A DNA stretch of 64,000 nucleotides from Parietaria judaica (Eukaryota > Streptophyta > Magnoliopsida > Rosales > Urticaceae): assembly GCA_954871525.1 (NCBI GenBank), contig OX940863.1, forward strand, positions 22,394,001-22,458,000, written 5' to 3'. The notes below the pieces were generated by a model. That model was given only the letters and a program-made list of their open reading frames with translations, had not been told where the DNA came from and searched no databases. Numbering within the stretch: position 1 is the stretch's first letter; each line of letters begins with the position of its first letter. The translations under genes and the position numbers were made by a program. Shown here piece after piece: positions 1 through 12,529 of this stretch.

Positions 1-2573
1 TATGATATTGTTATTTATTTTATTTATGGATAAGATCAGTACCTCATCCACGTTGGAAGTTTTCAAAAATGGAAATTGTTTTAATACGTTGTATCAACAT
101 ATAAACCAAATTTATGAGTACTATAACGATGAATAGTGATAGGGAATTTGTTCGAACTAACTAAGTAAACGTTTGATCTAATCAAAGTTCAGTCCGATAT
201 TTACAAACATATAAGAAATCGAACCGCGCCGCAACCATAAAATTGAAATTGAGCTCAACATTTTAAAACAAATTACTCATCTGATCTTCCTTCTTAACAA
301 GCCTAGCAAGCAAGGGCGGGGCGACGACGGGCCCACCCCGTGCACGTGTTAGCACCGCGAAATTCCGCTTAATTGTTTTAGTGCAACAGGGAAACAAATC
401 AGATGGTGTGAAATAGCGGGGAATGTTTCCAAGGTCTATGCGCCTCCGAGACTCGAGTTCGAGCCCCAACTTCAACTTAGTTGAAGTTGAAATTTGGTTA
501 CGTTACTGCTAGTAGGAGGAGTACATAAGAAACACGTGTCAACCGAGATAAACCAAAAAATACCATGTTCGGGTACGGTATAACGCTCGCAATCATGTAG
601 TATGGAGGTGATCACGAGCTGTGAGATTGTTCTAACCAACGACTCGGATTATCTCTTTAACAATTGACAAGAAGCGACATTGTTGAGTAGCGTGATGGTT
701 CGGGCTCAGTCGGCCTTTTTTCATCAGGTTTTACTTACAAGAAACAATTTTATAATTGTTGGGTCAAGAAGACATATGCTTAAATGTGTGCATTATTGAA
801 GAGTTCAAAATCTCATAACACTGAAACTAAGCTTGTTTGGCCTGTGATAAACCCACTACGAGACTCTTCGAGAGGTCTTGGTTCAATCTCAGCGAGACGC
901 AAAAATTGTGTATATTTGTAATCTTGACCGATAGTACATGCGGTCAAATTCAATAGGGTCAACCTGTTCTAACGATATGAATATATCGTGTAATGAAAGT
1001 ACATGTAACTTTAACTAATAGAGCTACGCATTAGAAAGAGAAGAAAAAAAAAATCTCCTCACAATAAAAAAAAATATATATAAAAGGTGAGCATAAATCT
1101 TCCGGTCATTAGTTTGAATAATCATTGGATTCATTATATCATATAAACCTTAAACTCTTAACATTTAATACATTGATTACATGTAAATTTATCCAACTTC
1201 TACAAACACCTACAAGAAAAGATCAACGAAGGTAAGTTTACAAATGCTATGTGGGCTAGGCCCATGAACACACCAAGTCAGTATTGGGCCTACAAATACG
1301 TATCAGAATTGGGCTATCACTACACTCCACTTTAAAGTCCAAATGACAAGTTAGTTACACCAAAAGCACCATTTCTATTCTTAGAGTTAAACTCGTGTAT
1401 GAAGTAATAAGTATGAACAAGTATAATACGTAGCATGGTTTTAAATGCCCCGACTTGCTTTCCGCATGCTTCTGATATTTGGAAAATTTAACTTGTCGTT
1501 TTTTTCTTGCAGTATCTGTTTACTCATTTTTTTTTTTAAATATAAATATTTATATCTAAAGATAGAAAAATAAAAATAGAAATGGAGTAAGAGAGAAAAT
1601 AATATATGTGGGTGACATTTCTATTAATTATTAGATATAATTTGCATCAACTTGCAGTTATCTCTCTTATTTTTTAATAAAATAATAATTGTAACATATA
1701 TTTACTCGTAAATATGATCTGTAACTTTAGTTGTGCGCATACTTTTTTTTTCTTCAAAAAATCTATCGATAAACCCGTTACTCATCGGCAATAAAAACCC
1801 ATCAATTCTGATTTTTTTTTGTTGTTGTTAAATTTAATCCCATTAAAGCTAGACATGTAATTTGTTAATAATCTTCATATCTTCTTTGTTCCTTTAAAGC
1901 TCATCCTTCACAGAATAAACACAAGATATTTAGCCAAAAGGGTTCATATTGTTCTCTCTTTTTTTCTGGATACTCTCGAACAATGCCGAATGCCACAAGG
2001 TGACAAAGACAAAGAAACAATACAAAAATCAAGAGAGACAAAAGTGTTATATATTCGTGAAAATTAAAATAATCTTATTATTCCAAGCCATACCCCAAAC
2101 GAACCCTTGGACAAACATTCTCCTCATAACAATCATAACATCAATTAGACGAGAGCATGGCACATTTATTGCATGTATTTTTTTTTTTTTCCGGTTCCAA
2201 ATTTTAAATTCTCACCATGAAAAAATAAAAAATAAAAAACAAGTGACATTAAGACAACAAGTCACAAAGCTTCAATGGTCCCCTATGCCCTAGCTTCGTA
2301 AAGATGGGTTGTGTGTTGTTGTTGGGTCAAGTTCCTTTCAAAAGGGTCTCTAACAAACTTTGGGACCAAATGACTTGTGTAAAGTTAGGGTTTGCTAGCT
2401 AGGGCTGAGCAAAGAAACGAAACCCTAGTTTGATCAAGACTTGTGGCCAAGAGAACATGTCGTCTTCTTATCCAGCTACGATATGGTCTCTCTGCACAGA
2501 GTTACTGTATGCAACTTGTACATATATAAATACATATATATATGTATATGTGTATATATTCCGACAACATATA
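1..2573. other. Non-coding stretch, no gene seen
   Basis: AT-rich sequence with homopolymer and TA tracts. No open frame shows a recognisable domain or codon structure. The open frames at 1949-2293 and 2430-2801 are low-complexity and unlike any family I know. Two short matches to a Pol III B box (near 455-468 and 872-882) have no convincing A box or cloverleaf, so no tRNA or SINE is called. Confidence 0.6.
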
Positions 2574-2581
2574 GCTGAAAC

Positions 2582-3424
2582 CAAGGATCAAAATGCCGTT
2601 TTGGCCGATAAATCGTTTGCCGTTATCGATGGATTAATCGTTTGCCGATGGATTTATCGACGGAAAACCTATAAAAATTATCGTTTGCCGTTATCGAAAC
2701 TTATCAAACTTATCGATGGATTAATCGTTTATCGATGGATTTATCGATGGAAAACCTATAAAAAAATTTCACACATATTTTACACTAAAAACATAACATA
2801 AACTACTAATGTCACAAAATATAAACATAAAAGTCTCATACAAAATATAATATATAAGCCACAAACCAAGTCTCATAGTAATGTAACTAGCTCAAATCAA
2901 CAATTTCCGAAACATATGTACTTTTGCCACAATGATATCACAATTCAGAAAAACTTCAAATTAAAAAAAAAATTATGCAAACCGATTAGTTTTAAAATTA
3001 TATACAATTTTATAAAACGAAATTACACCAAAATATTCGAGTAACTAGCTCAAATCAACAATTTCCGAAACATACAATGATATCACAATTCAGAAAAACT
3101 TCAAATTAAAAAAAAAATTATGCAAACCGATTAGTTTTAAAATTATATACAATTTTATAAAACAAAATTACACCAAAATATTCGAGTAACTAACTCAAAT
3201 CAACAATTTCCGAAACATATGTACTTTTGCCACAATGATATCAAAATTTTCGAACTTACCCAAATTTGGACGAAAAGTCCTCCGATTATCGTTATTTTGC
3301 TCTTGAAAAGTTGCAGCGATAAGTATAAAACGGCAGCGATTACTAGAGATAAGTTACCGAGAACACCATTTCTTTGATTAATCGAATGATAATCGCTCGA
3401 TTTTTCGCGATTTTCGGAACCTTG
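2582..3424. mobile_element. hAT-type non-autonomous element (843 bp)
   Basis: The element is bounded by short imperfect inverted termini, CAAGGATC at the left and GAACCTTG at the right. It is flanked by a perfect 8 bp direct repeat GCTGAAAC at 2574-2581 and 3425-3432. An 8 bp duplication with CA-starting termini is typical of hAT transposons. Both ends are dense in TTATCG/CGATAA motifs (for example 2607-2760 and 3285-3410), which may be subterminal transposase-binding repeats. There is no transposase inside, so it is a deletion derivative or MITE. A related insertion is at about 7949-8812. Confidence 0.75.
2883..3240. repeat. Tandem repeat, about 158/145 bp units, inside the hAT element
   Basis: The block starting GTAACTAGCTCAAATCAAC occurs at 2883, 3041 and 3186. 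The first period is 158 bp. The second is 145 bp because the middle copy lacks a short stretch containing TATGTACTTTTGCCAC. The copies are otherwise almost identical, so the duplication is recent relative to the element. Confidence 0.85.
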
Positions 3425-3432
3425 GCTGAAAC

Positions 3433-4118
3433 TGATTGCATTTATGCATGAAATCATGGAGCAATAGATCTGCACAGCATCTATCTATCGAGTCTCTTTA
3501 TAGTAATTTTTATTTTTTTTTATTTTTTTTATTTTTTTTATTTATAGAGATGTTATTTTCATCCTTTCAGAGGAAAAGATTTGAATTATTGATGTATTTT
3601 TGTGTTGATTTGGTTTTACCTTTTACCCTTATATATGCTTTGAGAATCTTCAAACCCTAATAAAATTTGAAAAGAAGCTATACTTTCACGTTAAGAATCC
3701 TCTAATATGTAGGTATTTTAAGAACTCAAAGAACAACCCTTAAACTTAATATAAATATTTATAAAGCAAATTTATGAGCTTAACTACGAAGTAGACGAAT
3801 AATTTTAATTTTGTGGTGACATAGATTTAACTTTTTTTTAATGGTCAAATTTCTCAATGTGTATAATTTTGCTTATCTTTAAAATTTTGTCTCTCTCTCT
3901 TGTTTTTTAATCGATTTCACTGATGCGCCATAAAGTCTTAGACACAAGTCATTTACTAATATATTTACATATATATGTATATATATTATCTTTTCTGATA
4001 TCTACCGTCTTTTAACAAGTGGATTAAAATTTATATAAAAAAAATATTAGAAACTAAAACTTCGGCCATAAAAAAAGTTTAGTTTTATGTTCGAACGAAG
4101 AATCAAAACGTTTAATCA
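3433..4118. other. Non-coding stretch
   Basis: AT-rich, with poly-T runs near 3508-3545 and a TA tract near 3960-3990. No gene or element boundary seen. Confidence 0.55.
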
Positions 4119-4126
4119 CTTGCGGC

Positions 4127-4354
4127 CAATGGCGGAAGCACCCTTAGGGTGGGGGTGGTTCAAACCACCCCCTCCAAAAAAATATTGATATAATAATACC
4201 CTATTTTTAATTTTTTTAGTGTGAATTCATACAAAATTTTAGTTAAACCCCCCCTAATTTTCACCAAAATTTAAATATAACACCCTCAAGTTAAATTTTT
4301 GACAAAAAAATTAAATCTAACACCCCCGGTACATAATTCCTGGTTCCGCCACTG
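4127..4354. mobile_element. hAT-type MITE, CAGTGGCGGAACC family (228 bp)
   Basis: The termini are CAATGGCGGAAGC (left, mutated) and TGGTTCCGCCACTG (right), an inverted pair. A perfect 8 bp duplication CTTGCGGC flanks it at 4119-4126 and 4355-4362. The interior is AT-rich with runs of C and has no open frame. The same family occurs at 45312-45478. Eight-base duplications and CA...TG termini place it with hAT MITEs. Confidence 0.85.
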
Positions 4355-4362
4355 CTTGCGGC

Positions 4363-7300
4363 GCCATTAACCCTAAAAAACGTAGAACTAAGTTGCTTTA
4401 TTATTTGTGATTCAATTTCCTAGAGTTTTCAATTTATTTCATGAATTTTATTAGAAAATAGAAAATGATCTCTAACCATCTCAATTATTGGTCTTTCTTT
4501 CTACATCAAAGCTATAAATATTTACAAATTTTGACAAGACGTTGACACCGAAAGACTTATTTTTTTTCTTTTCCTACTTGTATATTATTCACAGACACAT
4601 GCATACATATGCACATACACATATTTGTGCGTATAAATATTAAATTATTGTGACAAGTTAAGTGGAAATCTATCACTATAGGAAGAGTATGGGCTACTAG
4701 CTTGCTTTCTTTTTATTTTTTTATTTTCCAACCAAGACAATAAATCAAGTCAATCATTTAATTTATTACGACAGCAACAACCTATAAATTAAAAATTGAT
4801 GCTTAATAATACACAAGATTCGTTATTCATTGATTCACGTAAGAAAAGGGAAATTGATTAGACAAAACTTGGAATCAATGTCTAATGAGTTGTACAGTTT
4901 GGAGGCCATTTTGCTAAATACTTTTTAATTTTTATTTTCGCAAAAATATACCAGCTAATATGTAATTTGATAATATTATGCCCTTTATATTTTAATTATA
5001 ATTTCTCAAAATAAATTAAAATCCCTAAAATAGATCTTGAGTTGCTAAGCTCAAGCGAAATTCTATTATTTTTAGTAATCTTACTTAAAGTAATTTCTAC
5101 TCCACATAAAATCAAGCATAATAAATTCTTCATACAGTGTATAAATAAATAAAAGGTTTTATAGGGAATTATAAAAAGTGTTGCAGATATGACACATGTA
5201 TAATTAATACCAAACCCTGCAAAACTGATCCATATACACATTTGAATATATGAATATACTCGTACGGATCCTCACTTTGCAATAATATTAACTTGTTTTC
5301 ACTATGCAAATATTTTCTTTGCATAGAGTCCCAACGAACTTATGCCCAACAAATTCTGATTCCGATACCGATAAAATGTGAAAAAGAGCCAGAGCAAAAA
5401 GCAGTCGGAGAAATCTTATATGATCACAATCATGAATACATGATATGTATAGATTTTGATTGATCGGAAAGGTCATTATAATGTAGCCATTCATATAGAT
5501 TTGCAATTTTATGTCAAGGCAGTTAGCTAGGGTTTGAGTGGGATATGTGTGTAAATTGTAATGAGCAATGACTAATGGATATGTTTGTTTGTAAATATAT
5601 ATTTGTATTATAGTCTATATATAAGTATATATATTATATGACAATCAAACAAATGTGATGGGTTTGAAGTGATGTGAGAATTGACAGACGGACCCCTCCA
5701 AAAATTTGCAGAAGCAGTTAAAATAAAAACAACAAAACCATGGGTAATGCATGGATTCGATTTTTATTTCTTTCATAATAATAAAATAATAATAATAATT
5801 CTCTAGAAAATTCGATACTAATAGTAAGTAATTATTATTATTATTATTATTATAGACGTGTCACAACTCAGAAGCAATTCTGACTCGCCGTTTTGGGGCC
5901 TAAATTGCATTTTACTCTTTTAGATAAATTAGTGGCCATGAATTTGACTTACAAATTTATCAAAGTTAACCCTTTTAGTATATTATTTGTCAAAAGGTAA
6001 ATAGATATATAAATATGCAATCGGACAAATAAAGTTGACCCGTATCAGATTATTATTTGTCAAAAACTAAGCTTTTTTGGGTAATCTATGATTGAGTCGT
6101 TTACTTTTTAATTTCAAATTAAAATAAAATGAATTTAAATGAAAATAATTTAGACACGAGTACCTTTGTAAATAGCACTTCTAGTTAACTCTGAAATCTC
6201 TTATGCTAATAGTAGACATTAATTTGAATGAGCTTACTATTTTAGCCAAGGGTTTCGGTGTTTTGTAATAGCAAAAAGCTCTTTTTTGGGTCATTGGGCG
6301 CTTCTTGGTGCCCATGCACGCTAGAGCAGACCCGAAACATTAACTTGTTGGTTGACTTATAGGAGCGGGTCATAGCATTGATTTGTACTTGACTTTTCTG
6401 GATCCGGTAAAAATGTTGACTATTCGGTTTGGGTTAGTTTGACTTGCCGAGCAGGTTAGAGTTGACTTTTCAAACTAGGTTCATTGACTTTTTCGAAACG
6501 TGTCAAAGTCTACTTTTTAGACTGGTCTTCTAGTCAGGCCCGGGTCGTCTTTGGCGGGCTTTTCTTCAATTTGAGCTTTTGGAACTCTAATTTTGAGTTG
6601 AGTCGTATTTTTTTTCTAGCGTTTGAAAAACAGGGATAACACTCTATATATATATAAATATATACATACTATATTTATTTTCTCTTTTTATGTTTCCTTA
6701 GATTATTGGTTCTGAAATATATGTATCACAAGAGTAATAAAAATTTGTTCTTTAGTTAGTGTGTGCGCAGGCACGCACGTGCATTAGGTTCAATACCCCA
6801 CTCAAAGAACTCTTCTTGCTGTCCACATTATGATTTATTAATCTTTCTTCAATTCGTCGTATATCCCAATCTCATGTCACTCTAACATTACTAGGAAAAA
6901 ATGTACAAATACTCATACATGCAAGTTAGGGCTTAGAGTATTCTATATATCAAGTAGCTGACAAATAAAGCTGCGAATAGTTCAAATTACCGTTTGTAAT
7001 AGTACTATTTTAACTGCAATTTTTATAAATAAAGCGAACAGTTTAATATCTAATGTTGTCAATGCAGTAACTCCGGAAACCGAATTACTATTTTTCCTGA
7101 AAAAAATTAGAACCAGAACGTCTGGTTCCAGATTTTCTTCGGATTGTATATTTACTAAAATATTGTTAAATTTAGATTTAATTCAATTAAAAAAAATATA
7201 AACCCAGAATTGAAACTTTCGATCCAGGTAAAATTCGAAATCCAAAATTTTGGATTCGAATTTTTTCGGATCTAAAAAATTCCGATTCCAATTTTTTTTT

Positions 7301-7722
7301 TCTTCGAAATGATGAATTCAGACCCAAAATTTAATTTACTTATCCATATTTACAGTGCAATTTTATCCATAAATTTTATTGTGATATTTTATTTTTTTGA
7401 ATTTTCCATGTACATTTTGTACACCCAATGCAATTGCAAATACACGTATAGAATATTAGAATTCGTCGTGGTGGCTATTTAAACAATTATAAAATGGATA
7501 ATATTTTTACTAAAACGGTAAGGGGAATTTGCGACAAAAGTAGTTAACTTGTGGCTATTTAAACAATTATATATAACAAATGCGAAAAGACTGTGGTTTA
7601 ATAAATCCAATTCAAGTAGTTTAATGACATATACTTTTTCGTTGAGTTAAATCCAATTCAATTAGTTTAATAATCTTTATATTTATTTACATATCAATCA
7701 TTTTTTATTTTATTTTCTTTAG
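4363..7722. other. Long non-coding stretch
   Basis: AT-rich intergenic sequence with ATT/AAT microsatellites near 5780-5855 and TA tracts near 5597-5640 and 6640-6670. The frames at 4996-5241 and 5288-5506 have no recognisable domain. A promoter of the nuclease-like remnant downstream could lie here, but nothing identifies it. Confidence 0.55.
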
Positions 7723-7948
7723 GGGAATTGATGCTCCCGAGATGAATCAGCGTTACCGCAAAGAATCCAAAAATAAACTTGAATCTTTGATAGTTGGCAA
7801 GTGCCTACAAGTTTGTGTTATAACCGTGATAAACATGGCCGCCTAGTTGCGGACCTTTACACGGGCGACAGTTTTATACAAGCCGAGACGCTTAAAAGTG
7901 AATCAGCATGGCACTTCGAAAAGTTTGACAACAGTGAGTTATTTAAAG

Positions 7949-8812
7949 TAGGTTCAAATTTTTCTTGATAATCGTCGATTAACCGTTTTGCCGGTAGTCA
8001 TCGGTAAATATTCAATGCAATTCGATTATCCGTAAAAATAGTGTAAAAAAACAAAAAAAAATTGGGTACTTTTCAAATAAATTTGCACTTTTCAACCATT
8101 TCCGACAAAAGTACGTTCAATTCAAAAAAAAAAAAAAAACCAAAAAGGGTACTTTTCAAGAAAAAATTTAACTTCGCATGACCTACTAGCCAAGTATCAA
8201 GATAGATAGCTTGAGTTGCTTGGATTTAGAAATGGAGATTGATATTTATATACTAGCAATATTATTGTTTTCTTTGTATTTGTTCCATATGGGACTTTCC
8301 AAATCCAAACAAATATGTATTTTTCATTCATTTCTATTTACTCTATGTGGGACTTCTCCACAAAGCCAAATAGTTAATTATGTGTATTATCATTTCCAAA
8401 TCCAAACAAATGTGTATTTTTCACTCATTTCTATTTACTCTATGTGGGACTTCTCCACAAAGCCAAATAGTTAATTATGTGTATTATCAAATTATGTAGT
8501 ATCTTTTAATCTTGTTTTAATTTTCTTATGTTTGAGCATGACATGATTTTATTTATATTTGTTTGAGTATGACATGATTTTATTTGAGTATTTACATATG
8601 TGAGAGTGAGACTATATTTTATTTACATATGTAAACTTAGTAAATATATTCTTAAAACTATTTTAGTGATTTTTCATCGATAATCCTCGATAAGTGTCGA
8701 TAATCCTCGATAAGTGCGGTAACGATAAGCTACACTTTTAGTAGTTTTCCAATCGATAATCCTCAAAAACGACAACCGATTTATCAACAAAAATGAAATT
8801 TTGAACATACTT
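7949..8812. mobile_element. Probable hAT-like insertion in the nuclease remnant intron
   Basis: The segment begins near TAGGTTCAAATTTTTC and ends near GAAATTTTGAACATA, an inverted pair. Its ends are rich in GATAATCGTCGATT and CGATAATCCTCGATAAG motifs like those of the element at 2582-3424. Possible flanking duplications ATTTAAAG and CTTTAAAC agree only in the central TTTAAA, so boundaries are approximate. No coding capacity seen. Confidence 0.5.
8297..8490. repeat. 97 bp direct tandem duplication
   Basis: TTCCAAATCCAAACAAAT starts at 8297 and again at 8394, and the following roughly 80 bases (including TATGTGGGACTTCTCCACAA) repeat almost exactly. It lies inside the hAT-like insertion. Confidence 0.9.
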
Positions 8813-9097
8813 TAAACAAGTAAGTCACTTAATTTAAGCTTATGTTTTTAATTTATATTTGAATTTAACATGTTTTTTTTTCATATTTAGTATTACAACG
8901 ACGCTAAGCTTGCACACAAAGGCTTATGGCACGTCTATTTGCCCATAGCGCCTTGGGTATGGCGAGCTCATTTGTTGTTCCGGAAATATGACATAGAACG
9001 AAGTGAAATTGATAAGAGGATTCGGTAAGGAATTGTTTGGAATCTAGTTTTAGTTGATAGTTTGAATAAGAGATTCTATATGTGGTGATTCGGTTTG

Positions 9098-9990
9098 TGT
9101 TTGGATTCTTATAGGATTAAGAGAGAAATGGAGAGTGGCGATGGAGAAAGAAGGTGCTACAAAAAAAAAAATCATTTTTAATTGAACATGGTTCTTTCTC
9201 AAATCGGGCAAGTTTTTTCCTGTTTCAATGATTTTCATTATACATTTTTTGGCTTGCTTGTAGGATTAATATGGATCTTGATTCTTTGCTCAGGTGATGC
9301 TGCTCAAGCAAGGAATTGTTGGGACATAATTAGGAGTTTTGATTTTGTAAAGATACTTGTTACGATTGTATTCGAGTTGTATTGTGGAGTTTTTTTTATC
9401 GTAATTGTAAATATATATTTTTATTTTGATTTAACAGACATTAAAAATAATGCAATACATTTAATAACAAGAAAAAACCATTTTTAAGCTTTTGCTCCTC
9501 TCATTGTGTTCTCTACTCCTCTTTTGCTCCTTTCATTGTATTGTGGATGTTTGGAAATAACGGATAACTAGTTGATGATGTTTGGATTCTTATAGGATTA
9601 AGAGAGAAAGGGAGCGTGACAATGGAGAAAGAAGGTGCTACAAAAAGCGTCATTTTTAATTGAACATGGTTCTTTCCCAAATCGGGTAAGTTTTTTCCTA
9701 TTTCAAAGATTTCCATTATACATTTTTTGGCCTGTTTTGTGGGATTAATACTAATCTTGATTCTTTGCTCAGGTGATGATGCTCAAGCAAGGAATTGTTA
9801 GGATATAATTAGGAGTTTTGATTTTGTAAAGATACTTGTTATGATTGTATTCGAGCTGTATTGTGGAGTTCTTTATGATTGTATTTGAGTTGTATTGTGG
9901 AGTTCTTTTTTATGGTAACTGTAAATATATATATATATATATATATTTTGTTTTCGCTTTTAACACACATTAACAAATAATGCAATACAT
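9098..9990 (+). pseudogene. Duplicated decayed fragment, possibly TTF/hAT-type transposase
   Basis: Two diverged direct copies with a period of about 481 bp start at TGTTTGGATTCTTATAGGATT (9098 and 9579). Each holds an intron-like junction ending TTTGCTCAG followed by GGTGATGNTGCTCAAGC. The translated piece after it reads QARNCWDIIRSFDFVKIL in copy 1. This loosely resembles the 'QA..LL..I.SFDFVF.L' segment of plant TTF-type zinc-finger/hAT-like transposase proteins. Copy 2 has a stop within the same segment. The resemblance is from memory and short, so the family call is tentative; the tandem duplication itself is plain. Confidence 0.4.
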
Positions 9991-10270
9991 ATCATATTAT
10001 CCATAGATTTTATCAAGTTTTTTAAGAATTTAGATTGGTGAATGACTTACCATACATGTTTAGATTCCCCAGTGTTTGTATAATTATTTTATATGTTCGT
10101 TTGGTGCCTTTGTTTCGAGTAACGACGTCTCAATAAATCCCATTTTGTTACCTAGCTACCAAAGATTAAGATCTGTGACAATTGACAAATACCCAAATCA
10201 CAACATTATATTTGATTTAATGTCGATTATTTCACAAAACATTATAATCATTCATTTTTCATTTGTCTTC

Positions 10271-10274
<4 letters not shown>

Positions 10275-10322
<48 letters not shown>
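10275..10322. repeat. (AT)n microsatellite
   Basis: About 24 AT units directly abutting the palindromic MITE at 10324, whose left target duplication cannot be read through it. Confidence 0.95.
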
Positions 10323-10323
<1 letters not shown>

Positions 10324-10325
<2 letters not shown>

Positions 10326-10745
10326 GGTTAATGACGGTGAAAATACTCAAAGTTGTGGCAAAAGTACCCAAAATCACATTTGAGGCGTTGACCGCTCCAT
10401 TCTCATAACGTAGTTGACTTACTTGTTAACTCTGGCCACGTGGACAAACGTGGGTTGCTAACAAGCAATTTTTTGCCACGTGGATGAGCCCACATCAACC
10501 TCTTGTACAACAAAACAACGAATTAAACCCCCTAATTGGGCTTGTCCACATGGCAAAAAATTGCCCTGTCAGCAACCCACGTTTGTCAACGTAGCCAGAG
10601 TTAACGGGTAAGTTACTTGCGTTACGAGAATGGAGTGGTCAACTCCCCAAATACGATTTTGGGTACTTTTACCACCACTTTTAAACTTTGAGTACACGAA
10701 GGGTTCTTTGACCAAACTTTGGATATTTTTGCCATCATTAACCCT
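10324..10745. mobile_element. Palindromic MITE, copy A (MULE-like family)
   Basis: AGGGTTAATGACGG at the left is matched by an inverted CCATCATTAACCCT at the right. The arms are inverted repeats of roughly 170-190 bp around a short centre, so a single strand can fold into a long hairpin. It shares sequence throughout with copies at 12060, 27800 and 32379 that carry clear 9 bp target duplications. The left flank is a TA microsatellite, so no duplication can be read here. The arms hold CCACGTGG G-box motifs. Confidence 0.8.
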
Positions 10746-12050
10746 TATCTACTATATACTTCCTTCTCAAATTTGATTTTTTGCCCATACTTGCTGTTGT
10801 TGATGTGTAATATCGTGTCATATATTTAATCTATGGTCCATAATTAGACTATACAATGTAACCGGCCCTTTACTATATGGTCCATAATGTGACTAAACAA
10901 TACAACCTCCTTTATCATTTTAAAAGATTCATAGGGGATAAGGTACCTAATATTTAGGCTCGGTCCTGGTTTAAGACGAGCAAAGACAACTTCGTGCCCT
11001 TAAATAAATTTAAAGGCTTCCATCTAAGGGCCTCGGAAATTCATTTATTCTAGGGTCCAGAAAAAATACGACCAACATAGGGTCAACCTTGCTAATATTG
11101 TACATAAGTATCACGGAAAGTTCCCATGTTTTTTATGCGATAGAAGTTCTCGGTATCATCATATTATTGTGGCGAAATTTTATATTTTTATTCGTTGCAA
11201 AAAAAGTAGCCTATTATTTTTTCGCAATAAGAGTTCTCAATATCATTATTTTCCTTTCCCCATTAAAATCATTCGATATTGATATAAAAAAAAAAAATCA
11301 GCATTATTACTTAGTGTTTTTAATCGGCAACATATTTGATACATTTTTCTACGATTATATATTAATATTGAGAAAATTCACCAAAAAATAAAAATAAAAA
11401 CATGTATCCCTGTTCTGCAAAACATTAAATACTTTTACCGCTATTATCTTCTTTATTTATACAAGTTAAGTTGTACGATTTGATTTATGCTCCATAATTA
11501 AAGTTTATTTATAATTGGAAGAGAGTGAAAGAAACAGTGGGTAAAGAAAGATCAAGTGGGACCCATGTCTGTAGCATGGAAGCCACGTAGGCAAAGCGGT
11601 TAGGAAAGGCATGCAAGGGCTCTGATTAGCAGCCGTACGACCATAAAGCTTAGCAAGCCTGCACACTCACTCACTCCCACTCTTTCCTATCCAAATATCA
11701 ATCAAAACACGTGTATTATATTTACAATTAAAAACCCAAAAAATACAATAATTTTTTAGTTCTTTTTTTTTCTTCATATTCTTTTAGCAAAAATCACAGT
11801 TATTCAATTTTTTTTTTCTTCACATTGTTGGTTATTGTAGGTTAAAAATAAATGAGAAAATAGTTAAGTGAAGAGGACGACATCTATTTATAGAGTAACG
11901 GCTAATACACCACATATGTGGTAGATTGCTAAACCGTGGTAAAAACGGTATTCATTGCAATTTCTTTTGCATACAAATTAGATATGCTACTATTTAACAG
12001 TCCGAGATTCTAATTTTATATATAAACAAATAATCGTTTAAAATTATTAT
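10746..12050. other. Non-coding stretch with a GC-richer island
   Basis: Mostly AT-rich. A less AT-rich segment at 11540-11720 (GTGGGACCC, ACCATAAAGC, CACTCACTCACTCCC) looks promoter-like, but no gene follows within reach except the OVATE gene 1.4 kb downstream. The frame at 11089-11391 has no recognisable domain. Confidence 0.5.
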
Positions 12051-12059
12051 TAAGTATAA

Positions 12060-12520
12060 AGGGTTAATGACGGCAAAAATACCCAACGTTTGGTCAAAGA
12101 ACCCATCGCGTACCCAAAGTTTAAAAGTACAGGCAAAAGTACTCAAAGTCACATTTGGGGCGTTGATCACTCCATTCTCGTAGCGCAGTTAACTTACCTG
12201 TTAACTCTGGCCACGTGGACAAACGTGGGTTGTTGACATAACAAGTTCTTACAACGTGGATGAGCCCACATCAGCCTCGTTTACAATAAAACAACGAATT
12301 AAACCCCTAATTGGGTTCTTCCACGTGGCAAAAAATTGTCATGTCAGCAACCCACGTTTGTCCACGTGGCCAGAGTTAACGGGTAAGTTAATTGCGTTAC
12401 GAGAATGGAGTGGTCAACTCCTTAAATGCGACTTTGGGTACTTTTGCCACCACTTTTAAACTTTAAGTACACGAGGGGTTCTTTGACCAAATATTGAGTA
12501 TTTTTACCGTCATTAACCCT
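12060..12520. mobile_element. Palindromic MITE, copy B, with 9 bp duplication
   Basis: 461 bp from AGGGTTAATGACGG to CCGTCATTAACCCT. It is flanked by perfect TAAGTATAA at 12051-12059 and 12521-12529. Long inverted arms plus a 9 bp duplication fit a Mutator-like non-autonomous element. It sits about 0.58 kb upstream of the OVATE gene start. The arms carry ACGTGG/CCACGTGG motifs. Confidence 0.88.
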
Positions 12521-12529
12521 TAAGTATAA

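Larger units (their letters stand above)
7723..9024 (+). pseudogene. Staphylococcal-nuclease-like (CAN-type) gene remnant
   Basis: Two exon-like pieces read as an SNase domain. The first (7723-7933) follows a pyrimidine-rich acceptor ending TTTCTTTAG and encodes GIDAPEM, the family's GIDAPE signature, then a KHGRLVADLY stretch matching 'YGRxVGDxY', then SAWHFEKFD matching 'LAWHYxxYD'. The second (8891-9024) follows TCATATTTAG and encodes HKGLWHVYLPIAPWVWRAH, matching the C-terminal 'KGLWxxxxPxxPWxWR' of plant calcium-dependent nucleases. A one-base frameshift near 7812-7822 separates GIDAPE from the HGR block. The donor (GTGAGT at 7934) and acceptor phases do not join the two frames. The separating segment contains a transposon-like insertion (about 7949-8812). 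No 5' exons are seen. Plant CAN proteins cut nucleic acids; this copy is very probably dead. Confidence 0.7.

Noticed and set aside
430..890. Pol III B-box-like sequences GAGTTCGAGCCCC and TTGGTTCAATCTC suggesting tRNA or SINE
   Set aside because: No A box at proper distance, no cloverleaf, no poly-A or TTG tail with target duplication.
6765..6800. AGGTTCAATACCCC resembling a B box
   Set aside because: Isolated match without A box or tRNA fold.
10950..11070. Segment with GGGCCT/AAGGGC blocks similar in style to 44340-44420
   Set aside because: Too short and diverged to define termini or a duplication; not called as an element.
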